Origin: an uncultured Phycisphaera sp.
GTDB lineage: Bacteria; Planctomycetota; Phycisphaerae; Phycisphaerales; SM1A02
DNA: 10,392 bases
NCBI GenBank assembly: GCA_937911845.1
Contig: CALDQF010000334.1
Location: forward strand, 1 to 10,392
Reading direction: 5' to 3'
Below the pieces are notes generated by a model that had not been told where the DNA came from, did no database searches, and was given only the letters and a program-made list of their open reading frames with translations. Numbering within the stretch: position 1 is the stretch's first letter; every line of letters starts with the position of its first letter. Position numbers and translations under genes: made by a program. This document shows, piece after piece, positions 1-7,247 of the stretch.

Positions 1-20
1 CTTGAAATAGCTATTTCAAG
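1..20. repeat. Perfect 20-bp palindrome at the gspI stop codon
   Basis: The first 20 bases, CTTGAAATAGCTATTTCAAG, are identical to their own reverse complement. On the minus strand this covers the last codons of gspI and its TAG stop, and could fold as an 8-bp stem with an AGCT loop. The stem is AT-rich, so the hairpin would be modest. It could be part of a terminator, a dyad protein-binding site, or chance. The window ends immediately after it, so a following T-run cannot be checked. Confidence 0.5.
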
Positions 21-397
21 GTTTTTCCAAAACCTTTGGCCAGTGTCCTCTCTTCAAGGTCGTCAACGTCTTGCACAGTGATGACTACGCGGACCAACCC
101 TCGAACAGCGCGTTCTCGTTCTGCCAACACCAAAAATCCATCCGGACGAAATGGACCATTGAATGCGCCTGCGGTTCCCAACGGCTGGTCGGGATCGTCT
201 CGCAGTTCCGGCCAAGCCAAGATTCCCGCTTCCAATTCAGCGAGCCGGGACAGGGCCAAATCAACGGCTTGGGCTTCCTGACGTCCCTGTCCCACGGCAC
301 GTTGTCCGGTCTCAATGGCAGAAAATCCGAGCGAAATGACGGCCAAGAACAAAGCCAAAGCCAGAAGCACTTCCAACAGCAACGCTCCACGCCTCAC
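11..397 (-). CDS. gspI: Type II secretion minor pseudopilin, GspI-like
   Basis: Predicted minor pseudopilin of the type II secretion system, an inner-membrane protein assembled at the tip of the periplasmic pseudopilus. The 128-aa product starts with a very short leader, MRRG, then ALLLEVLLALALFLAVIS. Cleavage by prepilin peptidase after Gly4 would leave Glu at mature position +5, followed by one hydrophobic helix (about residues 5-25). The globular part carries the alanine/leucine-rich helix (AVDLALSRLAELEAG) usual in GspI. I chose the GTG start at 397 because it overlaps the gspH stop as GTGA and has GGAG 8 nt upstream; the open frame extends further upstream but that part has no prepilin character. 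The assignment as GspI rather than another minor pseudopilin rests on order (after G and H), size and the leader. It ends in TAG inside the 20-bp palindrome at the window edge and looks complete. Confidence 0.75.
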   Translation of the reverse strand: MRRGALLLEVLLALALFLAVISLGFSAIETGQRAVGQGRQEAQAVDLALSRLAELEAGILAWPELRDDPDQPLGTAGAFNGPFRPDGFLVLAERERAVRGLVRVVITVQDVDDLEERTLAKGFGKTLK

Positions 398-837
398 GGG
401 AGTATCTCCGGAGCCACCACCGTGACCTCTCCAGTGATCACGCCAAGTTCGACCACGTGGCCGTCTTCCAAGCGCCCTGAAGCACGAGGCAAAACCGTGC
501 CATCGGGGGCAATGAGTGCCAAGGCCGCTGGCTCTACCCAAGACAATTGACCGGGCAGCGTGCGAAAGTACACGGGCAAAGTTTGCTCGTCGGCAGCACC
601 CACCGTCTGAGTGAAGACCACATCGGATTGACCCCACACCATCAATGCTGTTCGCTCTCGCTGAGCATGCATGCAAGAAATGTCGAGCAAGGCCTCAAGC
701 TGAACTTGTAGCAAATCGTGGTCACGATCGGTGCGAAGGAGGACCCCAACCACCAACGAGGACAGCGCGGCCAACAGAGCCAAAGCCAACAACAACTCGA
801 ACAGGGTGAACGCGTGGCGGACGCCGCGGGGCATCAT
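394..837 (-). CDS. gspH: Type II secretion minor pseudopilin, GspH-like
   Basis: Predicted minor pseudopilin (GspH class) of the type II secretion pseudopilus, 147 aa. The N-terminus has a prepilin signal, RGVRHA followed by FTLFELLLALALLAALSSLV. Cleavage after Ala9 gives Phe at +1 and Glu at +5 and exposes a hydrophobic helix of about 22 residues. The rest is a soluble periplasmic domain rich in beta-prone segments, as expected for GspH, with little individual sequence conservation. The start ATG at 837 overlaps the gspG stop as ATGA; a second ATG follows directly (834), so the protein may be one residue shorter. The stop TGA overlaps the gspI start. Naming rests on the prepilin signal, length and position between G and I; a generic 'prepilin-like protein' would be the cautious alternative. 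Confidence 0.75.
   Translation of the reverse strand: MMPRGVRHAFTLFELLLALALLAALSSLVVGVLLRTDRDHDLLQVQLEALLDISCMHAQRERTALMVWGQSDVVFTQTVGAADEQTLPVYFRTLPGQLSWVEPAALALIAPDGTVLPRASGRLEDGHVVELGVITGEVTVVAPEILP
406..409 (-). promoter_or_regulatory. Ribosome binding site for gspI
   Basis: On the minus strand GGAG sits 8 nt before the GTG at 397, inside the end of gspH. It decides the gspI start, together with the GTGA stop/start overlap, and suggests translational coupling to gspH. Confidence 0.6.
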
Positions 838-1355
838 TCGGCTTCGCCGGCTCCGAAATCACCACCCAAGCCGAAATCATCACTTCCCCCGAAGTCCTCC
901 ATGCCTTCACGAAGTTCGCCATCGCCGTTCACCAAGGCCATGTGGTTGTGGAGGTCATCTTCGGTGTCGAATTCGCGGTCGGGTCCAGCGGAAACAATGT
1001 CATACGGCATGCCTTCGACCAACTCGCTGGGGGCGACGTACCTCCAAGCGGTCCCCCATCGGTCTTCCGGAATGGGCTTGGTGACATAAGGGCCTCGCCA
1101 TTTTGAAGCTTCGTCTTCATCTTCGAGAGCCACGGACGACCAAAGAGCCGCAATGCCTTCTTCTTCGCTGGGCACTCGGTTCATGTTGATTTCAAATCGC
1201 TCAAGAGACCGCCCAAAAGTGTTCAGGTCGGCTTTGGTCAGATCCAGGTCAGCCTCGGCCTTGGTGCCGGAAAGACTCTGAGCCACCAACGCACCGATGG
1301 CAACGAGGATGGCAATGGCAATGAGCAATTCGATCAAACTGAAGGCGCGTCGCAT
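834..1355 (-). CDS. gspG: Type II secretion major pseudopilin GspG
   Basis: Major pseudopilin that polymerises into the periplasmic pseudopilus driving type II export. The 173-aa product has a minimal leader, MRRA, cleaved before FSLIELLIAIAILVAIGALV (Phe +1, Glu +5). The globular domain shows the GspG hallmarks in order: VPSEEEGIAAL (about 61-71), WRGPYV (86-91), an RWGTAWRY segment (99-106), PYDIVSAGPD (117-126) and an acidic loop DREFDTEDD (126-134) where the family binds calcium. The ATG at 1355 has AGGAG 6 nt upstream. The protein is longer than the usual roughly 140-150 aa because of an extra C-terminal tail (about 143-173) that is acidic and glycine-rich and holds three DFG triplets spaced exactly six residues apart. 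The gene lies 30 nt after gspF and overlaps gspH by 4 nt. The family assignment is secure; the function of the tail is unknown. Confidence 0.92.
   Translation of the reverse strand: MRRAFSLIELLIAIAILVAIGALVAQSLSGTKAEADLDLTKADLNTFGRSLERFEINMNRVPSEEEGIAALWSSVALEDEDEASKWRGPYVTKPIPEDRWGTAWRYVAPSELVEGMPYDIVSAGPDREFDTEDDLHNHMALVNGDGELREGMEDFGGSDDFGLGGDFGAGEAE
843..896 (-). repeat. Three 18-bp tandem units in the GspG tail
   Basis: On the minus strand, 896-879, 878-861 and 860-843 each encode a hexapeptide beginning Asp-Phe-Gly: DFGGSD, DFGLGG and DFGAGE. The DNA units share GAY-TTC-GGN starts and then diverge, so this is an old, imperfect tandem duplication. It forms most of the acidic glycine-rich tail of GspG. 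Confidence 0.7.
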
Positions 1356-1361
1356 GGCTTT

Positions 1362-1366
1362 CTCCT
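1362..1366 (-). promoter_or_regulatory. Ribosome binding site for gspG
   Basis: AGGAG on the minus strand lies 6 nt before the gspG ATG in the 30-nt gspF-gspG gap. It is the strongest Shine-Dalgarno match seen here, fitting the high expression needed for a major pseudopilin. Flanking GCTTTT and GAAAGC could pair weakly around it. Confidence 0.65.
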
Positions 1367-1385
1367 GAATTGAAAAGCATACCCC

Positions 1386-2573
1386 TCAAGAGACGGTCGA
1401 GTTCATTTTGAGCATCGGAAGAACCAACGAAAGAAAGATAAAGAACACCACGCCGCCCATGGCCAGCAACAAAATCGGCTCCACCAGCCGCATCAGCAAG
1501 GCCAAGCGGTCCTCAACCCGCCGCTCAAGCCCTCCCGCCAGACGGCCCAAAGCCGGCGCCAATGCGTTGGACTCTTCGGCCACCGTCAAGATCTCAAGGG
1601 TATCTGGATCCAAGAATCCTGAATTGGCCAAAGGCGGCACCAGCGATCCACCTTCTTTGACCCGTTCCAACGCGTCCCCCACCGCTGCACCCAAGCGCGG
1701 ATGACCGGCCGCATCCCGACTGATGGCCAGGGCTTGGGGAAGCCCAATCCCATTGTCGAGCAAAGTGCCAAAGGCACGAGCAAATCGGGCGGTAACCGCC
1801 GCTCGGACCACTCCAGATGCCACCGGGATGCGCAAGGGGCCCTCGGCCCGCAAACGGAGGAGAAGCGCATGGCGCCTGAAGATAAAAAATCCCACGCCCG
1901 CGCCGACGAGAGCCGCCAACAACCAAGGCCAATCGGCACGGATGGTCGCGCTGGCGGACAACAAAAATCGCGTCGATGGGGGCAGGGCGTTCCCGTTGGC
2001 CAAAAACCCTTCAAATTTCGGGACCAACACCGTCAATGCAACCACGACCACACCCAACCCCACCACCAGAAGAATCATGGGGTAGACCAAAGCGCCGATC
2101 ACCTGGGAGCGCATGCGCGCGGCATGCTCTTGGTTGTCCGCAATGCGCTCAAGAACATCTTCCAAAAAGTTACCTTGCTCCCCAGCCCGGACCATCGCGC
2201 ATTGCACATCAGAAAAGATCTGATCATGCCGGGCCAAAGACTCGGCCAACGTCGCGCCTTCGGTCACTCTCTGGGTGATGTCTTCGGCCGCGGCCGCCAA
2301 CTTGGCGTTGGAAGATTGATTGGCCAAAAGGCGGAGCGCCCGCAGGAGAGGGACGCCGCTGCGAAGCAAATCCGCCAACTGACGGTAGAACCGCGCCAAA
2401 GCTGATGTGCCAACTCTCCCGCGACCTCGCCGACGCGTCCGCTCTTGAACTTGCAGTGGCACCAACCCACGATCACCGAGTTCACTCACCGCGGCCGCAT
2501 GATCTTGGGCCGAAACCACACCCTCATGCTTTTGACCCGAAGGGCCACGAGCGGTGTAGGAAAAATCAGGCAC
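1386..2573 (-). CDS. gspF: Type II secretion inner-membrane platform protein GspF
   Basis: Polytopic inner-membrane protein that links the assembly ATPase GspE to pseudopilus assembly. The 395-aa length is typical. It begins MPDFSYTARGPSGQ, the normal GspF opening, followed by two T2SSF repeats. Repeat 1 (about 58-185) contains LADLLRSGVPLLRAL and AGEQGNFLEDVLERIADNQE and ends in a membrane helix (about 160-184). A second hydrophobic segment lies near 215-233. Repeat 2 (about 262-390) contains FGTLLDNGIGLPQAL, EILTVAEESNALAPAL and RLVEPILLL, and ends in a membrane helix (about 366-387) and a short tail. In repeat 2 the usual GE-x-G element reads AEESNAL, a small departure. It starts at GTG, 2 nt after the acs stop, with GAGG 7 nt upstream inside acs. 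No gspE lies upstream, unlike the common gspE-gspF order. Confidence 0.93.
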   Translation of the reverse strand: MPDFSYTARGPSGQKHEGVVSAQDHAAAVSELGDRGLVPLQVQERTRRRGRGRVGTSALARFYRQLADLLRSGVPLLRALRLLANQSSNAKLAAAAEDITQRVTEGATLAESLARHDQIFSDVQCAMVRAGEQGNFLEDVLERIADNQEHAARMRSQVIGALVYPMILLVVGLGVVVVALTVLVPKFEGFLANGNALPPSTRFLLSASATIRADWPWLLAALVGAGVGFFIFRRHALLLRLRAEGPLRIPVASGVVRAAVTARFARAFGTLLDNGIGLPQALAISRDAAGHPRLGAAVGDALERVKEGGSLVPPLANSGFLDPDTLEILTVAEESNALAPALGRLAGGLERRVEDRLALLMRLVEPILLLAMGGVVFFIFLSLVLPMLKMNSTVS

Positions 2574-2575
2574 TT

Positions 2576-4570
2576 TTAAGCCTCACCACGCAGCTGAGAG
2601 AGGACCTTGGGATCTTCGAGGGTGGTCATGTCCTGAGTCGATTCAACGCCAGCCGCTACATCTCGCAACAACCGCCGCATGATTTTGCCACTTCTTGTTT
2701 TCGGCAAAGCATCTGTGAAACGCAACAAGTCTGGTTTCGCAATAGCACCAATCTCACCACCAACGTGCTTGCGGAGGTCAGCTGTCAGTGTCTCCCGGTC
2801 CTGTTCATTCACAGGGTGGTGGGTTGGACTCAGAGTGCAAAACGCGGCGATCCCCGTACCCTTGATTTCGTGGGGCATGCCCACCACTGCCGCTTCCACT
2901 ACGGCCGGATGTGAAACCAAAGCGCTTTCAACTTCCATGGTGCCCATGCGGTGGCCCGAGACGTTGATAACGTCATCAACACGGCCCATGATCCAGAAGT
3001 AACCACGCTCATCACGCCGGGCCCCGTCCCCGGCGAAATACAAGCCTGGCAGGCGGGACCAGTAGGTGTCAATGAATCGTTCGCGATCCCCGTAGATACC
3101 ACGCAGCATGCCCGGCCACGGTTTTCGGATGGCCAACAGCCCACCGGTTCCATGGGGAACCTCTTGACCGTCTTGATCCACGATGGCCGCATCAACTCCA
3201 ATCGCCGGGTGCGTGCACGAACCAGGAACCGTCGGCGTGGCACAGGGCAGCGGGGTGATCATGTGACCACCGGTCTCGGTCTGCCACCACGTATCGACTA
3301 TCGGACAACGCTCGTGTCCAATCACACGGTGGTACCACATCCACGCTTCTGGGTTGATGGGCTCGCCTACCGTGCCCAGAACTTGCAGCGATGACAAGTC
3401 GTGTCGATTGGGGTGCTCTTCGCCCCACTTCATGAACGCTCGAATCGCGGTGGGGGCGGTGTAAAAGTGGGTGACCGAATGGCGATCGCAAATGTCCCAG
3501 AATCGATCTTCCGCGGGAGCGTTTGGCGCGCCTTCGTACATCAGGGTCGGGACTCGGTTCGGCATGATGCCGTAGACGATGTACGAATGCCCAGTGATCC
3601 AACCACAATCGGCGGTGCACCAGTACATCTGCTTGGCGTCGGCACGGAGGTTGAATGTGTTCTTCGCGGTGTGGGCGGTCCAGACCATGTACCCCGCGGT
3701 GGTGTGCAAGATCCCCTTGGGCTTTCCCGTTGAGCCTGAGGTGTACAGCAAAAAGAGCGGCGCTTCTGCCTCCATAGCAACACATGCACACTCCGCAGAG
3801 GCCTTGGGCACCACATCGTGCCACCACACATCGCGATCTCCCTTCCACCCAATGTCGTTGTGACAACGCCGAAGCACCAAAACATGATCAACAAGATCAA
3901 TGTCCGCCAGCGCTTCATCCACATTGGCCTTCAATGGGACCACCGACCCACGGCGCCATGAACCATCGCACGTCACCACGATGCGACTCTGGGCATCCTG
4001 CACACGATCCGCAATCGCGGATGCACTGAAGCCACCAAACATGACGGAATGCACAGCGCCAATTCGAGCGCAGGCCAACATGGTGATCGCGAGCTCCGGC
4101 ACCATCCCCATGTAGATGGTGACGACATCTCCAGCTTCAACACCAAGTTCTCGCAGGACGTTTGCGGTCCGGGAGACCTCTTCCTGCAACATGGACCACG
4201 TCAACCGTCGAATTTCTGGACCTTGGTCACCAATGGGTTCCCCTTCCCACACCAAACCCACCTCCGCTCCGTGCCCATCGGCAACGTGACGGTCAACGGA
4301 ATTGAAGCAAACATTTGTTTTCCCACCGTCAAACCATCTGGTATCGGGCATGTCCCCTTGGAGGACGGCGTCCCAGGGTTGCGCCCACCAGAATGTGGAA
4401 GCCACTTCGCCCCAGTAAGACGACGGGTCCGACAGTGCGTATTCATGCTGTTCTTGCCACTGTTCCAGATTGGAAACCAAAGCCCCACCCAAACGCTCGC
4501 CGATGCCCTCTGGTGGAGGGAACAGCCGATTTTCATGCAAGACCGATTCAATCCGGGCGTCGTCGCTCAT
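2576..4570 (-). CDS. acs: Acetyl-CoA synthetase (AMP-forming)
   Basis: Cytoplasmic ANL-superfamily enzyme converting acetate, ATP and CoA to acetyl-CoA, AMP and PPi through acetyl-AMP. The 664-aa length is normal. In order: N-terminal cap beginning MSDDARIESVLHENRLFPPP; ATP-binding loop TSGSTGKPKG (about 277-286); ADCGWITGHSYIVYG (about 321-335); VGEPINPEAW (about 401-410); DTWWQTETGG (about 426-435), whose Trp limits the acyl pocket to acetate in this family; GDGARRDERGYFW (about 514-526); the hinge GRVDDVINVSGHR (about 529-541); and PKTRSGKIMRR near the C-terminus with catalytic Lys about 629, the residue reversibly acetylated in many bacteria. I chose the ATG at 4570 because it matches the family N-terminus. 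A TTG at 4591, seven codons upstream, would overlap the rnr stop as TTGA and is the alternative. The gene sits between rnr and gspF with a 2-nt gap to gspF. Confidence 0.95.
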   Translation of the reverse strand: MSDDARIESVLHENRLFPPPEGIGERLGGALVSNLEQWQEQHEYALSDPSSYWGEVASTFWWAQPWDAVLQGDMPDTRWFDGGKTNVCFNSVDRHVADGHGAEVGLVWEGEPIGDQGPEIRRLTWSMLQEEVSRTANVLRELGVEAGDVVTIYMGMVPELAITMLACARIGAVHSVMFGGFSASAIADRVQDAQSRIVVTCDGSWRRGSVVPLKANVDEALADIDLVDHVLVLRRCHNDIGWKGDRDVWWHDVVPKASAECACVAMEAEAPLFLLYTSGSTGKPKGILHTTAGYMVWTAHTAKNTFNLRADAKQMYWCTADCGWITGHSYIVYGIMPNRVPTLMYEGAPNAPAEDRFWDICDRHSVTHFYTAPTAIRAFMKWGEEHPNRHDLSSLQVLGTVGEPINPEAWMWYHRVIGHERCPIVDTWWQTETGGHMITPLPCATPTVPGSCTHPAIGVDAAIVDQDGQEVPHGTGGLLAIRKPWPGMLRGIYGDRERFIDTYWSRLPGLYFAGDGARRDERGYFWIMGRVDDVINVSGHRMGTMEVESALVSHPAVVEAAVVGMPHEIKGTGIAAFCTLSPTHHPVNEQDRETLTADLRKHVGGEIGAIAKPDLLRFTDALPKTRSGKIMRRLLRDVAAGVESTQDMTTLEDPKVLSQLRGEA
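2581..2584 (-). promoter_or_regulatory. Ribosome binding site for gspF inside acs
   Basis: GAGG on the minus strand lies 7 nt before the gspF GTG and is embedded in the last codons of acs, so gspF translation probably follows acs translation on one message. Confidence 0.55.
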
Positions 4571-4587
4571 GACGCTGAGTGTACGCC

Positions 4588-6927
4588 TCAACGAGGACGA
4601 CGCGACTGTCGGCGACGTTCGCCCCGATTGGTCGATTTGCCGTACTGCTTGCCGCCCGAGGATCGATGGGATCCAAAACCAGATTGAGGTTTGGGGGGAG
4701 CCCCAGTGCGTGGAGTCGAAACAATGGAAACCGTCAGAGTGCGAGACGACAAATCAACCGCTTCCACGCGAACTCGGACCGGGTCGCCAACCGCCAACAT
4801 CCAGCCCGAGCGGGGCGCCCAGGCTCGTCCTAATGCAGGATCCGACGACCATCGATCGGGTCGGCCCTCCGGCTCGGGCAAATTGTCCAGGCCAATCCAA
4901 CCTTCGACCAAAAACGGTTGCACCGAAACCGCAACCGCGGTCGTGGACACACCGGCGACCGAGGCGTCAAGTTCAGCGCCCATGAACTTCTCCGAGAGGA
5001 GTTGCAGAATCAGAAATTCTCGCAGGGAGCGTTCTGCAGCCTCGGCGTTGTCTTCGGTTTCAGAGCAGTGGTCGCCCAGATCCTCAAGCGCATCAATCTT
5101 GGGGCAGCGTTCGTCGGTCCTGACCTTCCGACCCAGTCCACCAAACTTTTTGGGGACATCTTGGCCGTTGTCGGTTCGATCAAGAAAAGCATCCAACGCC
5201 CGGTGTGCCGTGAGATCGGGGTACCGGCGGATCGGGCTCGTGAAATGCACGTAATGGCGACTGGCCAAGGCGTAGTGGCCCACCATCGCTGGGGCATACG
5301 TGGCCTTGGTCAAAGTGCGCAGAACGGCATAAGAAACCGCACGCGACTGTGGCTTGTCTTTTACGGCGTCAAGAAGACGCTGCAAATCATGGCGAGTTGG
5401 TTCTTCTGGAATATCCATCCCCGCATTTCGGGCCGCAATGCGCAACTGCTGCATGTCCCCCCAACGCGGATCAGGGTGGGTCCGGCGCAAGACAGGGACT
5501 TCAAGCTTGGCGAAAAGTCGACCGACGGCTTCGTTGGCCTCCACCATGAACATCTCAATCAGCGTATGGGTGAAGGCGTCATCCTCCGGCACTGCATCGA
5601 CGACACGACCGTCTTCGGCAAAAACCAAATCAACATCAGGGAGATCAAGGTGAATCATGCCGTCACTGCGACGTCGGGTTTGGATGGTTTTGGCCAGGCG
5701 ATCTGACATGCGAAGGGCTTCAATCAGTTCGTTGGGATACTCCGCGGCAGTGCGAGCGAATCCCTCGGCCGCCTTCAAGTCTCCGTCAATGACCGCTTGA
5801 GCCTCGCGGTACGTAAACCGTTTGGTCGATCGGATCACGGTGGCAGCAAACCGCTCCCGCAGAACTTTGCCTTTGTTGTCGATGGTGACGAACACACTCT
5901 TGGCCATGCGCTCAACGCCCGGCTGGAGTGAACAGACCCCGTTGCTGAGCACTTCGGGCAACATGGGTAAGACCAATCGGGGCAGGTAGGCACTGTTGCC
6001 TCGAGCTCGGGCTTCCTGATCCAACGGGGAATTCTGGGGGACAAAAAAAGCGACGTCCGCAATGTGGATGCCAAGTTCCCATTCTTTGGCCCGCGAGTCC
6101 CAACGAATGGAGATTGCGTCATCAAAGTCTTTGGAGTCGTCGGGATCGATCGTAAAGATCAATCGATCCGTGAGGTCTTCTCTTGCCGCACGCTCCTCGG
6201 GCAAGTTCGCTTCAAAATCACGAGCCGCGTTGCCAGCCGCATCGAGTGCCGCATCATCAAAAGAGGTGTGCAATCCGTGGGCCGCAATCACGGCCGCCGT
6301 TTCAACATCAGGCTCGCCGGCGGCGCCAAGGACTTCGACCACAACCCCCTCGGCTTGATAGGGCCCCTCCGGGAAGTGCACGATCTCCAAGACCACCTTG
6401 TCACCCACACTGACATGCTTGGCGTCCGCATCCCGAACGACGACCAATTCACCAAGATCTCGGCCATCCGGTTCGGCGATCCAACCCGAGCCGTGTTTGA
6501 TCATGGTTCCCGTAAAGCGGGTGCGCCGCCGCTGCACCACTTCGATCACACGCCCCGAGCTTCGGTCGCCTCGTCGACCATGCCTCACTTCGGCTTGCAC
6601 CACGTCACCCGTCATCGCGCCACCGGTATTTTCAGCGGCGATGTACAAGTCCCCTCCAGCAAATGGAGTGGCCGTGCGAATAAAACCGAAGCCACGAGGA
6701 TGTCGCTTGAACCGACCTGAAATCTGGTCTGGCATCGACGGCAACGCCAAACAGCCTCGGAGGACCACCAACGTTTCCTCTTCAATCATCAGATCGAGGC
6801 ATTGCTCGAACAAGTGAAGTTCTTCATCTGGCACCGAAAGCTGATCCGCCAGGACCTCAAATGGCTCTGGTCGGGCTTTCGGGTGGGCCAAGTGGTCCAG
6901 GATTCGTTGACGAAATCGGCGAGGCAC
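4588..6927 (-). CDS. rnr: Ribonuclease R, 3'-5' exoribonuclease
   Basis: Hydrolytic, processive 3'-to-5' exoribonuclease of the RNase II/RNB family, acting on structured RNA, rRNA quality control and mRNA decay. The 779-aa protein has the full RNase R layout: N-terminal winged helix (about 5-60), cold-shock OB domains (about 70-115, with GRFKRHPRGFGFI, and about 137-200), catalytic RNB domain (about 250-580), S1 domain (about 648-738) and a basic tail rich in Arg, Ser and Gly. The metal-binding motif IDPDDSKDFDDA supplies Asp261, 267, 269 and 270; LPMLPEVLSNGVCSL and HFTSPIRRYPDL are the other RNB signatures. The presence of the winged helix and tail separates it from RNase II. It starts at GTG, 11 nt after the zinc-ribbon gene, with only a weak AGG about 10 nt upstream. 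The start is the first available one in frame and places the winged helix correctly. Confidence 0.94.
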   Translation of the reverse strand: MPRRFRQRILDHLAHPKARPEPFEVLADQLSVPDEELHLFEQCLDLMIEEETLVVLRGCLALPSMPDQISGRFKRHPRGFGFIRTATPFAGGDLYIAAENTGGAMTGDVVQAEVRHGRRGDRSSGRVIEVVQRRRTRFTGTMIKHGSGWIAEPDGRDLGELVVVRDADAKHVSVGDKVVLEIVHFPEGPYQAEGVVVEVLGAAGEPDVETAAVIAAHGLHTSFDDAALDAAGNAARDFEANLPEERAAREDLTDRLIFTIDPDDSKDFDDAISIRWDSRAKEWELGIHIADVAFFVPQNSPLDQEARARGNSAYLPRLVLPMLPEVLSNGVCSLQPGVERMAKSVFVTIDNKGKVLRERFAATVIRSTKRFTYREAQAVIDGDLKAAEGFARTAAEYPNELIEALRMSDRLAKTIQTRRRSDGMIHLDLPDVDLVFAEDGRVVDAVPEDDAFTHTLIEMFMVEANEAVGRLFAKLEVPVLRRTHPDPRWGDMQQLRIAARNAGMDIPEEPTRHDLQRLLDAVKDKPQSRAVSYAVLRTLTKATYAPAMVGHYALASRHYVHFTSPIRRYPDLTAHRALDAFLDRTDNGQDVPKKFGGLGRKVRTDERCPKIDALEDLGDHCSETEDNAEAAERSLREFLILQLLSEKFMGAELDASVAGVSTTAVAVSVQPFLVEGWIGLDNLPEPEGRPDRWSSDPALGRAWAPRSGWMLAVGDPVRVRVEAVDLSSRTLTVSIVSTPRTGAPPKPQSGFGSHRSSGGKQYGKSTNRGERRRQSRRPR

Positions 6928-6938
6928 GGGAGTGGAGC

Positions 6939-7247
6939 CTAGTCCGACTTCGACGATTTGGAACTTCCGGAGGAATTTTTGGATTTTGAATCACCAGAAC
7001 TTTTGGCCTCAGTGCTCTTCTTTGGCTTTAACTCTGCTGCTTTGGCGTCTTTCTTGTAGCCCGCGCTGCGGTAATCGGTCTCGTAAAAACCCCCGCCTTT
7101 GAAGAGGACCGCCCCCCCGGTCCCAATCAAGCGCTTCAGCTTGCGCGAACCGCATTCCGGACAAGTCCGCTTCACCTTGGCGGTCATGGACTGAAAGAGT
7201 TCAAAGGCGTGAGCACAATCCGGACACTCGTACTCATACGTCGGCAT
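6939..7247 (-). CDS. FmdB-type zinc-ribbon protein, function unknown
   Basis: Small 102-aa protein of the FmdB/CxxC regulatory-type zinc-ribbon family. It begins MPTYEYECPDCAHAFELFQS and has two zinc knuckles, Cys8-x2-Cys11 and Cys29-x2-Cys32, followed by RLIGTGGAVLFKGGGFYETD, the glycine and aromatic-rich segment conserved in this family. The last 35 or so residues are a low-complexity Lys/Ser tail (KSSGDSKSKNSSGSSKSS), probably disordered and basic. The ATG at 7247 shares one base with the grpE stop (TGATG) and has GGAG 8 nt upstream; the open frame extends further but overlaps conserved grpE sequence. FmdB was first named from an amidase/formamidase operon, but no biochemical function is established for most members. 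Its place between grpE and rnr suggests a proteostasis or RNA-linked role, which is inference only. Confidence 0.88.
   Translation of the reverse strand: MPTYEYECPDCAHAFELFQSMTAKVKRTCPECGSRKLKRLIGTGGAVLFKGGGFYETDYRSAGYKKDAKAAELKPKKSTEAKSSGDSKSKNSSGSSKSSKSD

Noticed and set aside
398..676. Upstream extension of the gspI frame by 93 codons
   Set aside because: The added part lies inside gspH, is Arg/Cys/Gly-rich without prepilin character, and would bury the prepilin signal in the middle of the protein.
1356..1385. Possible hairpin or terminator in the gspF-gspG gap
   Set aside because: Pairing is limited to about six base pairs including a G-U around the ribosome site, with no T-run; recorded only as a minor remark under the gspG ribosome site.
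1701..2405. Long plus-strand open frame of 234 codons opposite gspF
   Set aside because: It is antisense to a clear GspF with two recognisable domains, its translation has no family features and is rich in Gln/Arg, as expected from a shadow frame in GC-rich DNA.
2576..4570. Propionyl-CoA or acetoacetyl-CoA synthetase instead of Acs
   Set aside because: The DTWWQTETGG motif with its pocket-narrowing Trp, the N-terminal sequence and the overall length fit acetate-specific Acs better, although side activity on propionate cannot be excluded.
4049..4687. Plus-strand open frame of 212 codons opposite acs and the end of rnr
   Set aside because: It runs across the junction of two well-supported minus-strand genes, shows low-complexity composition and no recognisable motif.
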